From: JBOFFC01 sp051648405
GTDB taxonomy: Bacteria > Planctomycetota > Planctomycetia > Pirellulales > Lacipirellulaceae
DNA length: 48,255 nt
NCBI GenBank assembly: GCA_051648405.1
Contig: JBOFFC010000121.1
Span: 1-48,255, forward strand
Direction of reading: 5' to 3'
Shown here piece after piece: positions 1 to 8,734 of the stretch; the stretch's first letter is position 1; each line of letters opens with the position of its first letter. A program made the position numbers and the translations under genes. The notes below the pieces were generated by a model. It was given only the letters and a program-made list of their open reading frames with translations. It did no database searches and had not been told where the DNA came from.

Positions 1-510
1 CCCGCGGTCGCCGTGTCGCTCGCGCCGGGGCACGGCCTGCCGGAGAGCGCGGTCGAGCTGGTAATGGAAGAGCTGGAGGGCGCCGCGGCTGGCGGGGGGA
101 CGCTCGGCTTTCCGCTGATGCGCGTGAAGGCGACGGTCCTTGGGGGAGTGGCGCACGAGACCGACTCGTCGGAGATCGCTTGGCGGACCGCGGCCTCACT
201 GGCGTTCGACAAGGGTCTTCGCGAGGCGGGCCTGGTGCTCCTCGAGCCGGTGATGGCGCTCGAGCTGACGACCCCCGACGACCACGTCGGCGACCTGGTG
301 AACGACCTCCAGCAGCGGCGCGCGATCATCCACCGTACCGAGCAACGGGGCGCCGCCACGGTCCTGGTGGCCGAGGCGCCGCTGGCGAACCTGTTCGGCT
401 ACTCGAGCGCCATGCGGAGCCTGAGCCAAGGCCGGGCGGGTTGCTCGATGTCCCCCAGCGGCTACTCGACGGCCCCCGACGACGTCGTGCAGCGATTCTT
501 GGGGGAGTGA
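1..510 (+). CDS. fusA: Elongation factor G, C-terminal part (5' end outside window)
   Basis: This is the 169-residue C-terminal end of the translocation GTPase EF-G; the frame is open at base 1, so the gene starts upstream. The end of domain IV is visible (GFPLMRVKATVLGG, then HETDSSEIAWRTAASLAF and LLEPVMALELTTP). Domain V follows (DLQQRRAIIHRTEQRG, then LANLFGYSSAMRSLSQGRAG). The GTPase domain is not in the window. In many bacteria fusA is followed by tuf and then the S10 operon; here the next gene is an unrelated exoprotein. A T-rich run near 535-541 follows the stop, without a clear hairpin. Confidence 0.95.
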   Translation, partial: PAVAVSLAPGHGLPESAVELVMEELEGAAAGGGTLGFPLMRVKATVLGGVAHETDSSEIAWRTAASLAFDKGLREAGLVLLEPVMALELTTPDDHVGDLVNDLQQRRAIIHRTEQRGAATVLVAEAPLANLFGYSSAMRSLSQGRAGCSMSPSGYSTAPDDVVQRFLGE

Positions 511-775
511 GCTCTCTCAGGAACGAATCCCCCGGTTTTTTACCAGGATTGCGTGACTACTCGGGGAAGTTGGGTACCATCTCTACCGGACGCGTCCGAG
601 GCTCGTGACCCCGCGATTGCCGCGCCTTGTGCGATCCGCGTTTGCTGTAGGACAGGCGATCGAGGTCGGGATGGTCGGGGCGCCCGCCCCCGTCGCGCGT
701 TTTCGCGCCGGCCGCGTCCGCAGATCAGTCCTGCTCAACCGCGAAACACCAACTCCTCGGTCGGACAGTCGTCTC

Positions 776-2677
776 ATGCTGCGCGCCCTCACTTGTGTGT
801 TTTCGCTCGCGTTGGCCTCGGCCGCGCCGGCTCAGACGGTTGTCTACTCGAACCAGCAGGTCATCGGGACCTCGTCGCTGTCGGCATTCACGTCGTCCGC
901 GGAATGGGACGACTTGGTGTTAGAGGGAGGGGGCCGGTTGAGCGAGCTTTCGCTTCTGACTCGCAGGAGCGACGGCTCCCGATTCGCGTCGGGGACGTTC
1001 GACGTGCGGCTGTTCAACGAGACGGGCAACTTCCCCCAGGGGCAGTCCCTCGGCGTGATCCCCTTCTCCGGAGAGTTCCCGGCGGCGTCGGTGGGATCCT
1101 TTACGGGGGGAGTGAACGTCAAGCTCGTCGGGCTTGAGTCGCTCGGGATCGACCTGCCGGTTGATGGCAAGATCGGAATCGGCGTGCAGTTCAACCAGAG
1201 CGGCTGGGCTCTCATCTCGTCGGGGCCGGCGGGAACCGGGGCGAGCCCCGGGGGGAATTGGTTGGGGACCTCGCCGACAGAGCGGTCCGAGTTCACCGCG
1301 CTTCCGTACGAGCTGAAGGTGATCCCCCCCGCGCCGGTTGGCCCGGGGGTCGGCAGCTACACCCTTTTCGAAACAGCGCTGCCAACCCCCAACGACCCGA
1401 CCACGAACGGGGGAATGGGGGCGACATCGTCGTTCTACTCCGGCGTGAATTTCAGCGTCGAGCGCCCAACGAAAGTATCCGAGATCGGCGTCCACGCGTG
1501 GGGAACGGGGACGATGTTCGGGGCGATCGTTCGGACGAGCGGGCTGTTCGCGACTCCGAACCTGTCGGGCCCGGATGTTGTCGCGACGACGCTCTTGTCA
1601 TTGCCGGCGACATTTGGCGGAGCCGAGGTCCGTGGGGCGGTAGACGCGACACTCGAGCCCGGCACCTACGCGCTGATTTTTGGGACGGGGGCTTTTGGCG
1701 CCAGCGGGGACGCTGTCATTCGCGATGAGCACGTTGCGAACGGAGATTGGTATCCGTACGCCGTGCGTTTGTCCGATGGCCTTCGAATCGGACAAGCGGG
1801 CACGTTCCGGATGTTAGCCGTCGCGGATTCTGCGCCGGGCACGTTTCAGGCGCGCCCGGCATTTGACGCCGTCGCCGAGGTGACATCCCTGTTCAACGGT
1901 TCGAGTGTAAGCGTCCGCGTTGTCGACGGCGAAGAAGGCGTCACCGTCGATGCCGACACGCCCAACAGCGACACGGACCAAAGGGCCGTTCTCGAATTCC
2001 TGCTCGACCCGGCGATCGCCTCGCGGGGGGTCACCTCTGCTACGCTGGAGCTCAATCTGAGATTGCTCACCGGGGCGGCGAGTGTTCCGGTTGCGTTTGA
2101 TGTCTACGGCTACCCTGGAGACGGCGTGCTGCGGGCCAACGATGCCGATCAGCTCGCCGAGCGCGTTGGCACAACGAGCTTCGGTGGCATTGGCTCGCAG
2201 ACGCTAACGATCGATCGGGGTTACGTTCAGGAGCTGGTCGATGCGGGGGCGTCCCACCTGGGGTTGGTGATCGTCCCAAGTGGTACGGCGAACTTCCGCT
2301 TCTCAACTTTGGAGTCTGGGGCGTTCGACGAACCTCCGCTACTGACCCTAACTTTGGGCCCACCGGTGACACTGACCGGCGACTACAACGGCGACGGGGC
2401 CGTCAATGCCGCTGACTACACGTCGTGGCGCGACACTCTCGGCCAGACGGGTGCGGGGCTCGCGGCTGACGGCGACGGCGACGGCGTCGTCGGACCGGGA
2501 GACTACACCGTCTGGGCCAACCGGTACGGCGCCGCGGCCGCGAGCCATTCGATCCCCGAGCCTGGGGCCGGCGTGCTCGTTGGTGCGGGCGCCACTTTGC
2601 TGTCCCGTCGTCGCCGCGTGTCTCCCCGCGGAAGCGCGACAACCGGACCTGGCGCCTACTGTCGCGAGCGCCAGTAG
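776..2677 (+). CDS. Secreted dockerin type I protein with PEP-CTERM-like tail
   Basis: A 633-residue exported protein of unknown substrate. I chose the ATG at 776 because it is followed at once by a signal peptide ending ASAAPAQ near residue 20; the frame is open further upstream without signal-like sequence. The bulk looks beta-rich with no family I recognise. Residues about 536-585 form a type I dockerin with two calcium-loop repeats (DYNGDGAVNAADYTSW and DGDGDGVVGPGDYTVW). Near residue 593 a PEP motif, a short hydrophobic stretch and an RRRR cluster form a PEP-CTERM-type sorting tail, extended by about 20 residues. Dockerin plus PEP-CTERM is common in planctomycete exoproteins (family knowledge). 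The last 22 bases overlap the convergent nucleotidyltransferase gene. Confidence 0.8.
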   Translation: MLRALTCVFSLALASAAPAQTVVYSNQQVIGTSSLSAFTSSAEWDDLVLEGGGRLSELSLLTRRSDGSRFASGTFDVRLFNETGNFPQGQSLGVIPFSGEFPAASVGSFTGGVNVKLVGLESLGIDLPVDGKIGIGVQFNQSGWALISSGPAGTGASPGGNWLGTSPTERSEFTALPYELKVIPPAPVGPGVGSYTLFETALPTPNDPTTNGGMGATSSFYSGVNFSVERPTKVSEIGVHAWGTGTMFGAIVRTSGLFATPNLSGPDVVATTLLSLPATFGGAEVRGAVDATLEPGTYALIFGTGAFGASGDAVIRDEHVANGDWYPYAVRLSDGLRIGQAGTFRMLAVADSAPGTFQARPAFDAVAEVTSLFNGSSVSVRVVDGEEGVTVDADTPNSDTDQRAVLEFLLDPAIASRGVTSATLELNLRLLTGAASVPVAFDVYGYPGDGVLRANDADQLAERVGTTSFGGIGSQTLTIDRGYVQELVDAGASHLGLVIVPSGTANFRFSTLESGAFDEPPLLTLTLGPPVTLTGDYNGDGAVNAADYTSWRDTLGQTGAGLAADGDGDGVVGPGDYTVWANRYGAAAASHSIPEPGAGVLVGAGATLLSRRRRVSPRGSATTGPGAYCRERQ

Positions 2678-3123
2678 TCTCGAAACGCCTCAAGCCGCGG
2701 CAGTGACTCGCGGTCCTTCACCCGACCCGCCGCTCGCTTGCTGGCGATGATGTCGTCGGGGTGGCAAACCGGAAACCCATCCACCTCGACACGACGCTCC
2801 CAGGCGTCCTCGAAGCGCTCGATCCCGTCGGGTGCGAAGATCAGGTCGATGTCGAACGGCCCCGACTTGATCTGCACAAAGTCCTTTCCGGACTCGACCT
2901 GCCGCCGCTGTTCGGAAGTCAGGTCGAACCCCAGGTCGAGCAGTGCTGCGGCGGCCGCCTGGCCGTTCGACGCGGTCTTCTCGACGAACAGGTCGGCGTC
3001 CTGAGTCGTGTCGGGGAAGCCCAACAGAATCGCCCCCGACTTGCCGAGGAACAGGTACCGCACGCCGCGTTGAGCGAACGCGTCGCGGACCTCCTGCGCC
3101 TGGCGATACTCAAACGCGGCCAT
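2656..3123 (-). CDS. Nucleotidyltransferase (AbiEii/MNT-like), second gene of a two-gene module
   Basis: A 155-residue protein of the small nucleotidyltransferase superfamily. LFLGKSGAILLGFPDTTQDAD matches the G-S...DxD active-site region in its core (GKSG then DAD). FDIDLIF supplies the third acidic strand. HPDDIIASKRAAGRVKDRE is typical of AbiEii/MNT-like and DUF6036-like proteins. The start is the ATG at 3123; longer readings run through the neighbour. It overlaps the upstream small gene by 14 bases, so the two are very probably translated together. Homologous families include type IV or type VII toxin-antitoxin enzymes and uncharacterised nucleotidyltransferases; a toxin role here is inference. 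The 3' end overlaps the convergent exoprotein gene. Confidence 0.75.
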   Translation of the reverse strand: MAAFEYRQAQEVRDAFAQRGVRYLFLGKSGAILLGFPDTTQDADLFVEKTASNGQAAAAALLDLGFDLTSEQRRQVESGKDFVQIKSGPFDIDLIFAPDGIERFEDAWERRVEVDGFPVCHPDDIIASKRAAGRVKDRESLPRLEAFRDYWRSRQ

Positions 3124-3322
3124 AGCCGAGCCAAGAGGGGAGGTTCTCTTCACACCAGTGGCGGTACTCGGCCATGGTGTCGAACGCCCGAAACGGGGCG
3201 TCGTCGAGCACGGGCTTGTAGGTCTTGATGAACGCGTACTTCCATCGCTGTTCGAGCGGCCGCCGGGCGGCGGCCTCGAACTCGGCAAGCCAGTCGGCGG
3301 GGATAACGGGGATTACGTCCAC
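3110..3322 (-). CDS. Small partner protein of the nucleotidyltransferase
   Basis: About 70 residues, starting at a GTG (3322) and beginning MDVIPVIPADWLAEFEAAAR. The frame is open far upstream, so the start is uncertain. The protein is helical-looking and ends PSWLGYGRV, with a conserved-looking DTMAEYRHWCEENLP segment. It lies directly upstream of, and overlaps by 14 bases, the nucleotidyltransferase at 2656-3123. This pairing of a small protein with a nucleotidyltransferase is seen in bacterial genomes, and the small gene could be the antitoxin or regulatory subunit. I do not know a defined function for it. Confidence 0.6.
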   Translation of the reverse strand: MDVIPVIPADWLAEFEAAARRPLEQRWKYAFIKTYKPVLDDAPFRAFDTMAEYRHWCEENLPSWLGYGRV

Positions 3323-3431
3323 GCTCCTAGCATAACGAGTCGCGGGCCGCGTCCGCTTCCGACTCACCGATCCGTCGCGACGCGGGCGGCACGCACACGG
3401 CTTGCGATCCCCGATCCGCTGCCGTCCGCGT

Positions 3432-4571
3432 TTACCGGGGTGGAGGGGGGAGTGCGAGTAGCGGTGTTGGCGCTGCGGTTCGCGCCTGCGCGTACTGCCG
3501 CACCAGGGCGTGCGTCGTCTGGAACTCGGGCCGCGCGGTGAGTCCCACGAAACGGGGGTCGGCGGCGACCGCGTCGAAGAGCGCGGCGGTCGCGGCCAGC
3601 TCGTCGGGAGTGGGGTGCCCCACTTCCTGGAACACCTCGGCCGGCATGGCGAGGTGCTGTTGCCAGGCCGGGTCGAGCATGCGGTAAAGCCGCGGTGAGA
3701 ACTCGGCAAGCTGGTCGCGGGCCGACACGGCCTCGTCGAGTTCGTGTCCCGGCCCGAAGCCCGGGATCGGCGGCGCTGCCGGGGGGGCTGCCGGAGCGAC
3801 CGTGGCTTCGGCCACCGGCGCCGGACCGGCGCCTGCCTGCTCGACGACCATCGTCACCAGCCGTTGGGCGGCCGCGGGGACGACGGGCGCGGGGGCGCCG
3901 GTGGGGGAGGGAGCCGGACGGTAGTAGGCGGCGCCGGCGGCGTGGTCGATCTTTAGCACCGACCCGTCGAGCGACACCCCGGCGAACAGCCCGCGGCTCC
4001 GCGAGTACGAGTAGAGCTCGGCCTTGAGCCCCGCATCGGTCGCCGCCGAGGCGTTCCGGCCCACCGGCCCGGCGGCGGCGGCCACGTCGGCGCCGAGGGT
4101 TAACTTGCCTGCGAGGAGCGAATCGACGCTGCGTTGCGAGCGGTACACCAGCACGACGTCGGTCGCCTGCACGCCCGCCTGCCAGCCGATGTTGCCCCCG
4201 GTGAGCGTCAAGAAAACGGGGGCGTGCCACGTCCCTTGAGCGTCACGGCCCACGAACACGCCGGCGCCGTGCCGGGCGCCAATGATGAAGCCCCCTTTGA
4301 TTACCCGCGGGACGATCGCGACGCCGTGGGCCCCCGCGAGGGCCGCCTTGGGGATCGCCGCTGCGGGGACGCCGAGCATCTCCTGAAACACAGTTGTCGC
4401 GTCCAGGACCCGCTGCTCTTCGGCCGAAATCGCCGGCAGCGGGGGGACCTGAGCCCGGGCTTCTGCGGTCAGGACGAGCGCGAGGGCCGCGATCCGGACC
4501 CTCAAGGGCGCCGCGGAGGGGTTTCCCAAGCCGCGGCAAGAGCGTGTTCGATCGTGGCGGGAAGGGGGCAT
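3432..4571 (-). CDS. SYLF (Ysc84-like) domain protein, exported
   Basis: A 379-residue protein if the ATG at 4571 is used; an in-frame start at 4712 is possible, and a start nearer the hydrophobic segment (TTG 4505) cannot be excluded. A hydrophobic stretch RIAALALVLTAEARAQ looks like a signal peptide. The SYLF domain covers roughly residues 50-210, with GVAIVPRVIKGGFIIGARHG, GGNIGWQAGVQATDVVLVY and the closing GLFAGVSLDGS. SYLF proteins bind membrane lipids (family knowledge). The C-terminal part is Pro/Ala-rich and ends in a segment resembling a separate helical region. It is divergent from the S10 operon and lies between two accessory modules. Confidence 0.75.
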   Translation of the reverse strand: MPPSRHDRTRSCRGLGNPSAAPLRVRIAALALVLTAEARAQVPPLPAISAEEQRVLDATTVFQEMLGVPAAAIPKAALAGAHGVAIVPRVIKGGFIIGARHGAGVFVGRDAQGTWHAPVFLTLTGGNIGWQAGVQATDVVLVYRSQRSVDSLLAGKLTLGADVAAAAGPVGRNASAATDAGLKAELYSYSRSRGLFAGVSLDGSVLKIDHAAGAAYYRPAPSPTGAPAPVVPAAAQRLVTMVVEQAGAGPAPVAEATVAPAAPPAAPPIPGFGPGHELDEAVSARDQLAEFSPRLYRMLDPAWQQHLAMPAEVFQEVGHPTPDELAATAALFDAVAADPRFVGLTARPEFQTTHALVRQYAQARTAAPTPLLALPPPPR

Positions 4572-4730
4572 TGGGGAGGGCGTCGGAGGCCTTGTGGAAG
4601 GGGAAAGCTGGAGAAAACAGTACGGCGGGGGGCCATCTCGGAGCAACGGTAATCGAGGGCTGGTGGGACGGGGGGCGCCTTCTCCGGAACGACCCGCCAG
4701 GGAATTTGGCATTCCCCCCAGCGCGCCCCG

Positions 4731-4759
4731 TTGACGCCTTGGGGCCCCCCCTGTAACTT
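4731..4759 (+). promoter_or_regulatory. Sigma70-type promoter of the S10 ribosomal operon
   Basis: TTGACG at 4731-4736 and TAACTT at 4754-4759 are separated by exactly 17 bases. It lies about 120 bases upstream of rpsJ in the divergent gap between the SYLF gene and the ribosomal cluster. The spacing and -35 box are close to consensus; activity is inferred. Confidence 0.6.
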
Positions 4760-4876
4760 TGGCGATTCTCCGCTGAGCCCCCGGGGCCGCACACAGAGCT
4801 GTGCGGCCGATCGAGGGGGGGCTCGGTGGCGCTGTTTGGCAAGCGTGAGCGGACCTCCGGAAGAGCAGGGCTTGTT

Positions 4877-5197
4877 GTGGCGAAGAAGGAAGTAATCCGC
4901 ATCCGGATGGAAGCGTACGACCACTCGGTGCTCGACCAGAGCGCCGCGGAGATCGTCGATACCGCGAAGCGCACGAACTCGATCGTCCACGGGCCGATTC
5001 CGTTGCCGACTCGGATCGAGCGGTACACGGTCATCCGTGGCCCGCACGTCGATAAAAAGTCGCGCCAGCAATTCGAGATCCGCACGCACAAGCGGCTGAT
5101 CGACATTGTCGAGGCGACCGGCAAGACGATCGAAGCACTGAACAAGCTGAGCCTGCCGGCCGGCGTCGATATCAAGATCAAGGCGACTGCCGGCTGA
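4877..5197 (+). CDS. rpsJ: 30S ribosomal protein S10
   Basis: S10, 106 residues from a GTG start at 4877. The first residues, VAKKEVIRIRMEAYDHSVLD, match the usual S10 N-terminus; an upstream GTG at 4826 would add 17 untypical residues, so I reject it although a G-rich Shine-Dalgarno-like run precedes it. The core GPIPLPTRIERYTVIRGPHV, then KKSRQQFEIRTHKRLIDI, is canonical. S10 sits in the 30S head and also joins NusB in antitermination (family knowledge). It opens the S10-spc-alpha cluster. A 234-base spacer follows before rplC. Confidence 0.96.
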   Translation: MAKKEVIRIRMEAYDHSVLDQSAAEIVDTAKRTNSIVHGPIPLPTRIERYTVIRGPHVDKKSRQQFEIRTHKRLIDIVEATGKTIEALNKLSLPAGVDIKIKATAG

Positions 5198-5431
5198 TCG
5201 CCCCCGCGGCTCCCGAGTCATGATTTGACCCGCGACTGCCGAGTGTTTGGCGAGAACGATTCACACCGAAGACCATTTCTGAATGCCCGGAAGCCCCCAC
5301 GGGTAAGCCGCGCTCGCCGAAAGGCCGAGTGCGAGTCTCCCGGCGGGCGACTTGACCTCGATAGCACGATCGTTGCAGCCCCTCCACTTTGGTGGCCGGG
5401 TGATGGCGGTCCCAAATTGCGAAACAACGCG

Positions 5432-6130
5432 ATGAGCGCAGGAATCCTCGGCCGCAAGGTCGGAATGACTCAGGTCTACGACCAGGCCGGCGCCGTGATC
5501 CCCGTCACGGTGATCCAGGTCGGTCCCTGCCATGTGCTTCAGGTCAGAACGAAGGACCGCGACGGTTACGAAGCGGTTCAGTTGGGTTTCGGCGACAAGC
5601 CCCGTCGGCTGGCGTCGCGCAGCGAGCGGGGCCACGTCGCCAAGCTCGAGAGCAAGCGCTCGAAGGCCCGTAGCGCCGCCGGCGTCGTGGCCGTTGCGAA
5701 GGCCGGGTGCGAGCCGAAGCGGTTCGTCCGCGAGTTCCGCGTCGCCGCGGGGGAGTTCGCCGCCGGCGTCGAGGTCGGCTCGACGATCACGGCCGAGGCG
5801 TTCGCCGAGGTCGCCCGAGTCGATATCACGGGGACCAGCAAGGGGCGCGGTTTCTCGGGGGCGATGAAGCGTCACAACTTCAGCGGCCAACGCGCCACCC
5901 ACGGTGTGAAGAAGTGTCACCGCCATATGGGGGGGACCGGCTGCAGCGCTTACCCGAGCCGCGTCTTCAAGGGGAAGCGCATGCCGGGTCAGTACGGCGC
6001 CTCGAAGAGCACCGTCCGGAACCAAAAGGTCGTGCGGATCGACGCCGAGAACAACCTGATCCTGGTCCGCGGGGGAGTCCCGGGGCCGTCGGGTGGTTAC
6101 GTCGTGGTGAAGTCCACGAATAAGCTCTGA
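5432..6130 (+). CDS. rplC: 50S ribosomal protein L3
   Basis: L3, 232 residues. The ATG at 5432 gives the conserved start MSAGILGRKVGMTQVYD; the frame is open upstream but without L3-like sequence. The family core is clear: TGTSKGRGFSGAMKRHNFSG, then HRHMGGTGCSAYPSRVFKGK and MPGQYG. L3 helps start 50S assembly and its loop reaches the peptidyl transferase centre. Spacers on both sides (234 and 142 bases) are large for a ribosomal operon and are rich in short inverted sequence. Confidence 0.97.
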   Translation: MSAGILGRKVGMTQVYDQAGAVIPVTVIQVGPCHVLQVRTKDRDGYEAVQLGFGDKPRRLASRSERGHVAKLESKRSKARSAAGVVAVAKAGCEPKRFVREFRVAAGEFAAGVEVGSTITAEAFAEVARVDITGTSKGRGFSGAMKRHNFSGQRATHGVKKCHRHMGGTGCSAYPSRVFKGKRMPGQYGASKSTVRNQKVVRIDAENNLILVRGGVPGPSGGYVVVKSTNKL

Positions 6131-6272
6131 GAATCGAACCACAGACGAGCTTCGCCAGCCGTCGTCGGCGGCGAGCCGAACACAGCGTCGGGCCCCGCGG
6201 CGAAGCGTCGCACGGGCCGAGAAGTCGCGAGCCAAGCGGTCGCGAGTCAGTCGTCACAAGTCAGTCGCAATC

Positions 6273-6920
6273 ATGCCGCAACTCCCGATCTACGACAGCC
6301 AGGGGAAGAACGTCGGGACGTACTCGATCGAGGCGTCCGACTTTGCCCCGGCGATCAATAAGCAACTGCTGCACGACGCGGTGGTGATGTACCAGGCGAA
6401 CCTTCGTCAGGGGACGCACAAGACCAAGTCGCGTGCCGAAGTAGCCGGCTCGACCAAGAAGATGTACCGCCAGAAAGGGACGGGCAACGCGCGTGCGGGC
6501 TCCAAGCGGTCGGGCGTTCGGCGCGGTGGTGGTCACATCCACGCGATCCGTCCGCGCGATTACTCGTACCGGCTTCCCCGCAAGGCGCTCCAGTTGGCGA
6601 CCCGGATGGCGCTCGCGTCGAAGGTGAAAGACGACCAGCTCGTCGTGATCGACGACCTGCGGTTCGCCGCCCCCAAGACGAGCCAGATGGCGACGCTGCT
6701 CAAAGCGGTCGGTTGTGCCGACAGTTCGCTGCTGGTGGCGACCGCCGTTCGCGACGAGAACGTTTACAAGAGCGCTCGGAACCTGCCCGGCGTCGGCGTA
6801 TCGCCGGCCTCGGAACTGAACGCACTGAGCTTGTTGTCGGTTCGCAAGGTGCTGGTGACCAAGGCCGCGCTCGACGCGCTGAAGGCCGCCGCCGCCGCCA
6901 ACAAGAAGCCGGTCGCCTGA
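6273..6920 (+). CDS. rplD: 50S ribosomal protein L4
   Basis: L4, 215 residues, start ATG 6273 (MPQLPIYDSQGKNVGTYSIE). The exit-tunnel loop is recognisable (KKMYRQKGTGNARAGSKRSG and RGGGHIHAIRPRDYSYRLP). L4 lines the peptide exit tunnel and in some bacteria represses its own operon; no such leader structure was checked here. The C-terminus ends in an Ala/Lys-rich stretch. It lies between L3 and L23 in the standard order. Confidence 0.96.
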   Translation: MPQLPIYDSQGKNVGTYSIEASDFAPAINKQLLHDAVVMYQANLRQGTHKTKSRAEVAGSTKKMYRQKGTGNARAGSKRSGVRRGGGHIHAIRPRDYSYRLPRKALQLATRMALASKVKDDQLVVIDDLRFAAPKTSQMATLLKAVGCADSSLLVATAVRDENVYKSARNLPGVGVSPASELNALSLLSVRKVLVTKAALDALKAAAAANKKPVA

Positions 6921-6982
6921 CTCAGGTCGCCATGGGAAGTTGAACCGCGTCCGAAGCCGACAGCGTCAACCCTCGATTCACG

Positions 6983-7297
6983 ATGCCACGCCATTACCCA
7001 CAAACCACGAGCATCATCCTCGAGCCGCACCAGGTGCTTTTGCGCCCGCTGGTGACGGAGAAGGGTGTTCACCGCTCGACACGCCAAAACGCGTACACGT
7101 TCGAGATCAACAAGCTGGCGACGAAGGACGATGTCCGCCGCGCCGTGGAAGTGCTCTTCGACGTGAAAGTCGTCAAGGTCGCTACGCAAAACCGCAAGGG
7201 AAAGACCCGTCGCACCCGCTTCAAGGTCGGCCGCACCGCCGACTGGAAGAAGGCGATTGTCACGCTCGGCGACGAGCACCGCATCGACTTCTTCTGA
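6983..7297 (+). CDS. rplW: 50S ribosomal protein L23
   Basis: L23, 104 residues. LEPHQVLLRPLVTEKGVHRS followed by AYTFEINKLATKDDVRRAVE is the typical L23 fold start, and VTLGDEHRIDFF closes it. L23 sits at the tunnel exit and docks trigger factor and SRP (family knowledge). The start at ATG 6983 gives a short extra N-terminus (MPRHYPQTTSII). The downstream spacer (7298-7386) carries a fragment resembling a dispersed repeat near 7318-7340. Confidence 0.96.
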   Translation: MPRHYPQTTSIILEPHQVLLRPLVTEKGVHRSTRQNAYTFEINKLATKDDVRRAVEVLFDVKVVKVATQNRKGKTRRTRFKVGRTADWKKAIVTLGDEHRIDFF

Positions 7298-7386
7298 TCC
7301 ACGGCCCCCTTGCCCGCCTAGTAGGGTGTGCGTTACGCGACGAACTTCGCTGACCGCTGACTGCCGATCGCTGAGAGCTAAAAGAC

Positions 7387-8250
7387 ATGGGAATCCGCCA
7401 ATACAACCCGACCAGCCCCGGTCGCCGCAACGCGTCGGTCAGCGACTTCGCCGACCTGACGAAGGGCGCGAAGCCGGAGAAGAGCCTGCTGCGCCCGCTC
7501 CACAAGAAGGGTGGCCGGAACTTCCAGGGGGTGATCACCTGCCGCCACCGCGGCGGTGGTCACAAGCGTCGGTACCGACTGATCGACTTTCGGCGTAACA
7601 AGGACGGCATGCCGGCGGTCGTTGACTCCGTGCAGTACGACCCGAACCGTTCGGCGCGGATCGCGCTGTTGAATTACGAGGACGGCGAGAAGCGCTACAT
7701 CATCGCCCCCGCCGGCCTGAAGGCGGGGGACACGGTCGTCAGCGGCGTCGATGTCCCGCCGACGGTTGGCAACTGCCTCCCGTTGTCGAAGATCCCGCTG
7801 GCGACGGTCGTCCACAACGTCGAGCTCCGCGAGGGACGCGGGGCCGTGTTGTGCCGGTCGGCGGGCACGAGCGCCACGCTCATGGCCCGCGACGCCGGTT
7901 GGGCCCAGATTTCGCTCCCCAGCGGTGAGATCCGTCGCATCCCGTCGGCCTGCCGCGCGGTGGTTGGTTCGACCGGCAACGGCGACCACAGCAGCGTGAA
8001 GCTTGGCAAGGCGGGGCGCAAGCGTTGGATGGGCCGTCGCCCGCACGTCCGTGGCACGGCGATGAACCCACACGACCACCCGCACGGTGGTGGCGAGGGT
8101 CGGACCAAGGGTGGACGTCACCCGGTGAGCCCGACCGGCAAGAGCGCGAAGGGTGGCATGACGCGTCAGCGTCGCAAGCCGTCGAACGCGGCGATCGTCC
8201 GCCGTCGCAAGAGCCGTCGTTATGGCGTGCAGAAGCTGGTGAAGAAGTAA
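7387..8250 (+). CDS. rplB: 50S ribosomal protein L2
   Basis: L2, 287 residues, start ATG 7387 (MGIRQYNPTSPGRRN). The highly conserved segment RGTAMNPHDHPHGGGEGR, containing the functionally important histidine region, is present, followed by GGRHPVSPTGKSAKGG and a basic tail. L2 is needed for subunit association and peptidyl transferase centre assembly. It sits in the standard L23-L2-S19 order with spacers of 89 and 73 bases. Confidence 0.97.
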   Translation: MGIRQYNPTSPGRRNASVSDFADLTKGAKPEKSLLRPLHKKGGRNFQGVITCRHRGGGHKRRYRLIDFRRNKDGMPAVVDSVQYDPNRSARIALLNYEDGEKRYIIAPAGLKAGDTVVSGVDVPPTVGNCLPLSKIPLATVVHNVELREGRGAVLCRSAGTSATLMARDAGWAQISLPSGEIRRIPSACRAVVGSTGNGDHSSVKLGKAGRKRWMGRRPHVRGTAMNPHDHPHGGGEGRTKGGRHPVSPTGKSAKGGMTRQRRKPSNAAIVRRRKSRRYGVQKLVKK

Positions 8251-8323
8251 GCAGATTGATCCCGTCGGCCTGGCCCCGCGCCGGTCGCTGACAACCGATA
8301 GCCGACAGAGCCAGCACCCGTCC

Positions 8324-8593
8324 ATGAGCCGTTCGCTTAAAAAAGGCCCGTACGTCGATCCGAACGTGTACGGGAAGGTCGACAAGCTGAACGCGATGGG
8401 CTCGAAGGAGCCGATCAAAACCTGGGCGCGCGCCTGCACGATCGTCCCCGAGTTCATCGGGCACACGTTCATGGTGCACAACGGCAAGGCGCACTTGAAG
8501 GTGTTCGTGACCGAAGACATGGTCGGCCACAAGCTGGGCGAGTTCTCGCCGACGCGGAGCTTCCGCGGGCACGGCGGCAAGGGCAAGAAGTAG
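8324..8593 (+). CDS. rpsS: 30S ribosomal protein S19
   Basis: S19, 89 residues. MSRSLKKGPYVDPNVYGKVD, then IKTWARACTIVPEFIGHTF and VTEDMVGHKLGEFSPTRSF, are canonical. S19 is in the 30S head next to S13. The gene is followed by a 141-base spacer that holds a large inverted repeat (8601-8720). Confidence 0.97.
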   Translation: MSRSLKKGPYVDPNVYGKVDKLNAMGSKEPIKTWARACTIVPEFIGHTFMVHNGKAHLKVFVTEDMVGHKLGEFSPTRSFRGHGGKGKK

Positions 8594-8600
8594 GAGAGGG

Positions 8601-8720
8601 GGCTGTCGGCTTTCGGCTGTTGGCCGTCGGCTTTGAGAGCATCCGCGAGACGTTGTGACTCTGAGACACGGAGACCCGGCCGACACAGCAGGTGTTTGCC
8701 GACAGCCGACAGCCGACAGC
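8601..8720. repeat. Inverted repeat of GCCGACAGCC type between rpsS and rplV
   Basis: The left arm at 8601-8631 (GGCTGTCGGCTTTCGGCTGT and on) is complementary to three tandem copies of GCCGACA at 8698-8720. The two arms enclose about 65 bases. A similar pair occurs before rplX (11384-11471) and degenerate arms occur before rpsS and rplF. The element would form a stem in the middle of the ribosomal operon message. Confidence 0.7.
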
Positions 8721-8734
8721 AACCAGCCACAACA

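Noticed and set aside
5198..5431. An N-terminal extension of L3 from an upstream in-frame start at 5225
   Set aside because: The extra 69 residues are not L3-like, while ATG 5432 gives the conserved N-terminus.
6125..6145. GGTTCGATTC on the minus strand, resembling a tRNA T-arm
   Set aside because: The flanking bases do not form a T stem, and no acceptor or anticodon stem can be built around it.
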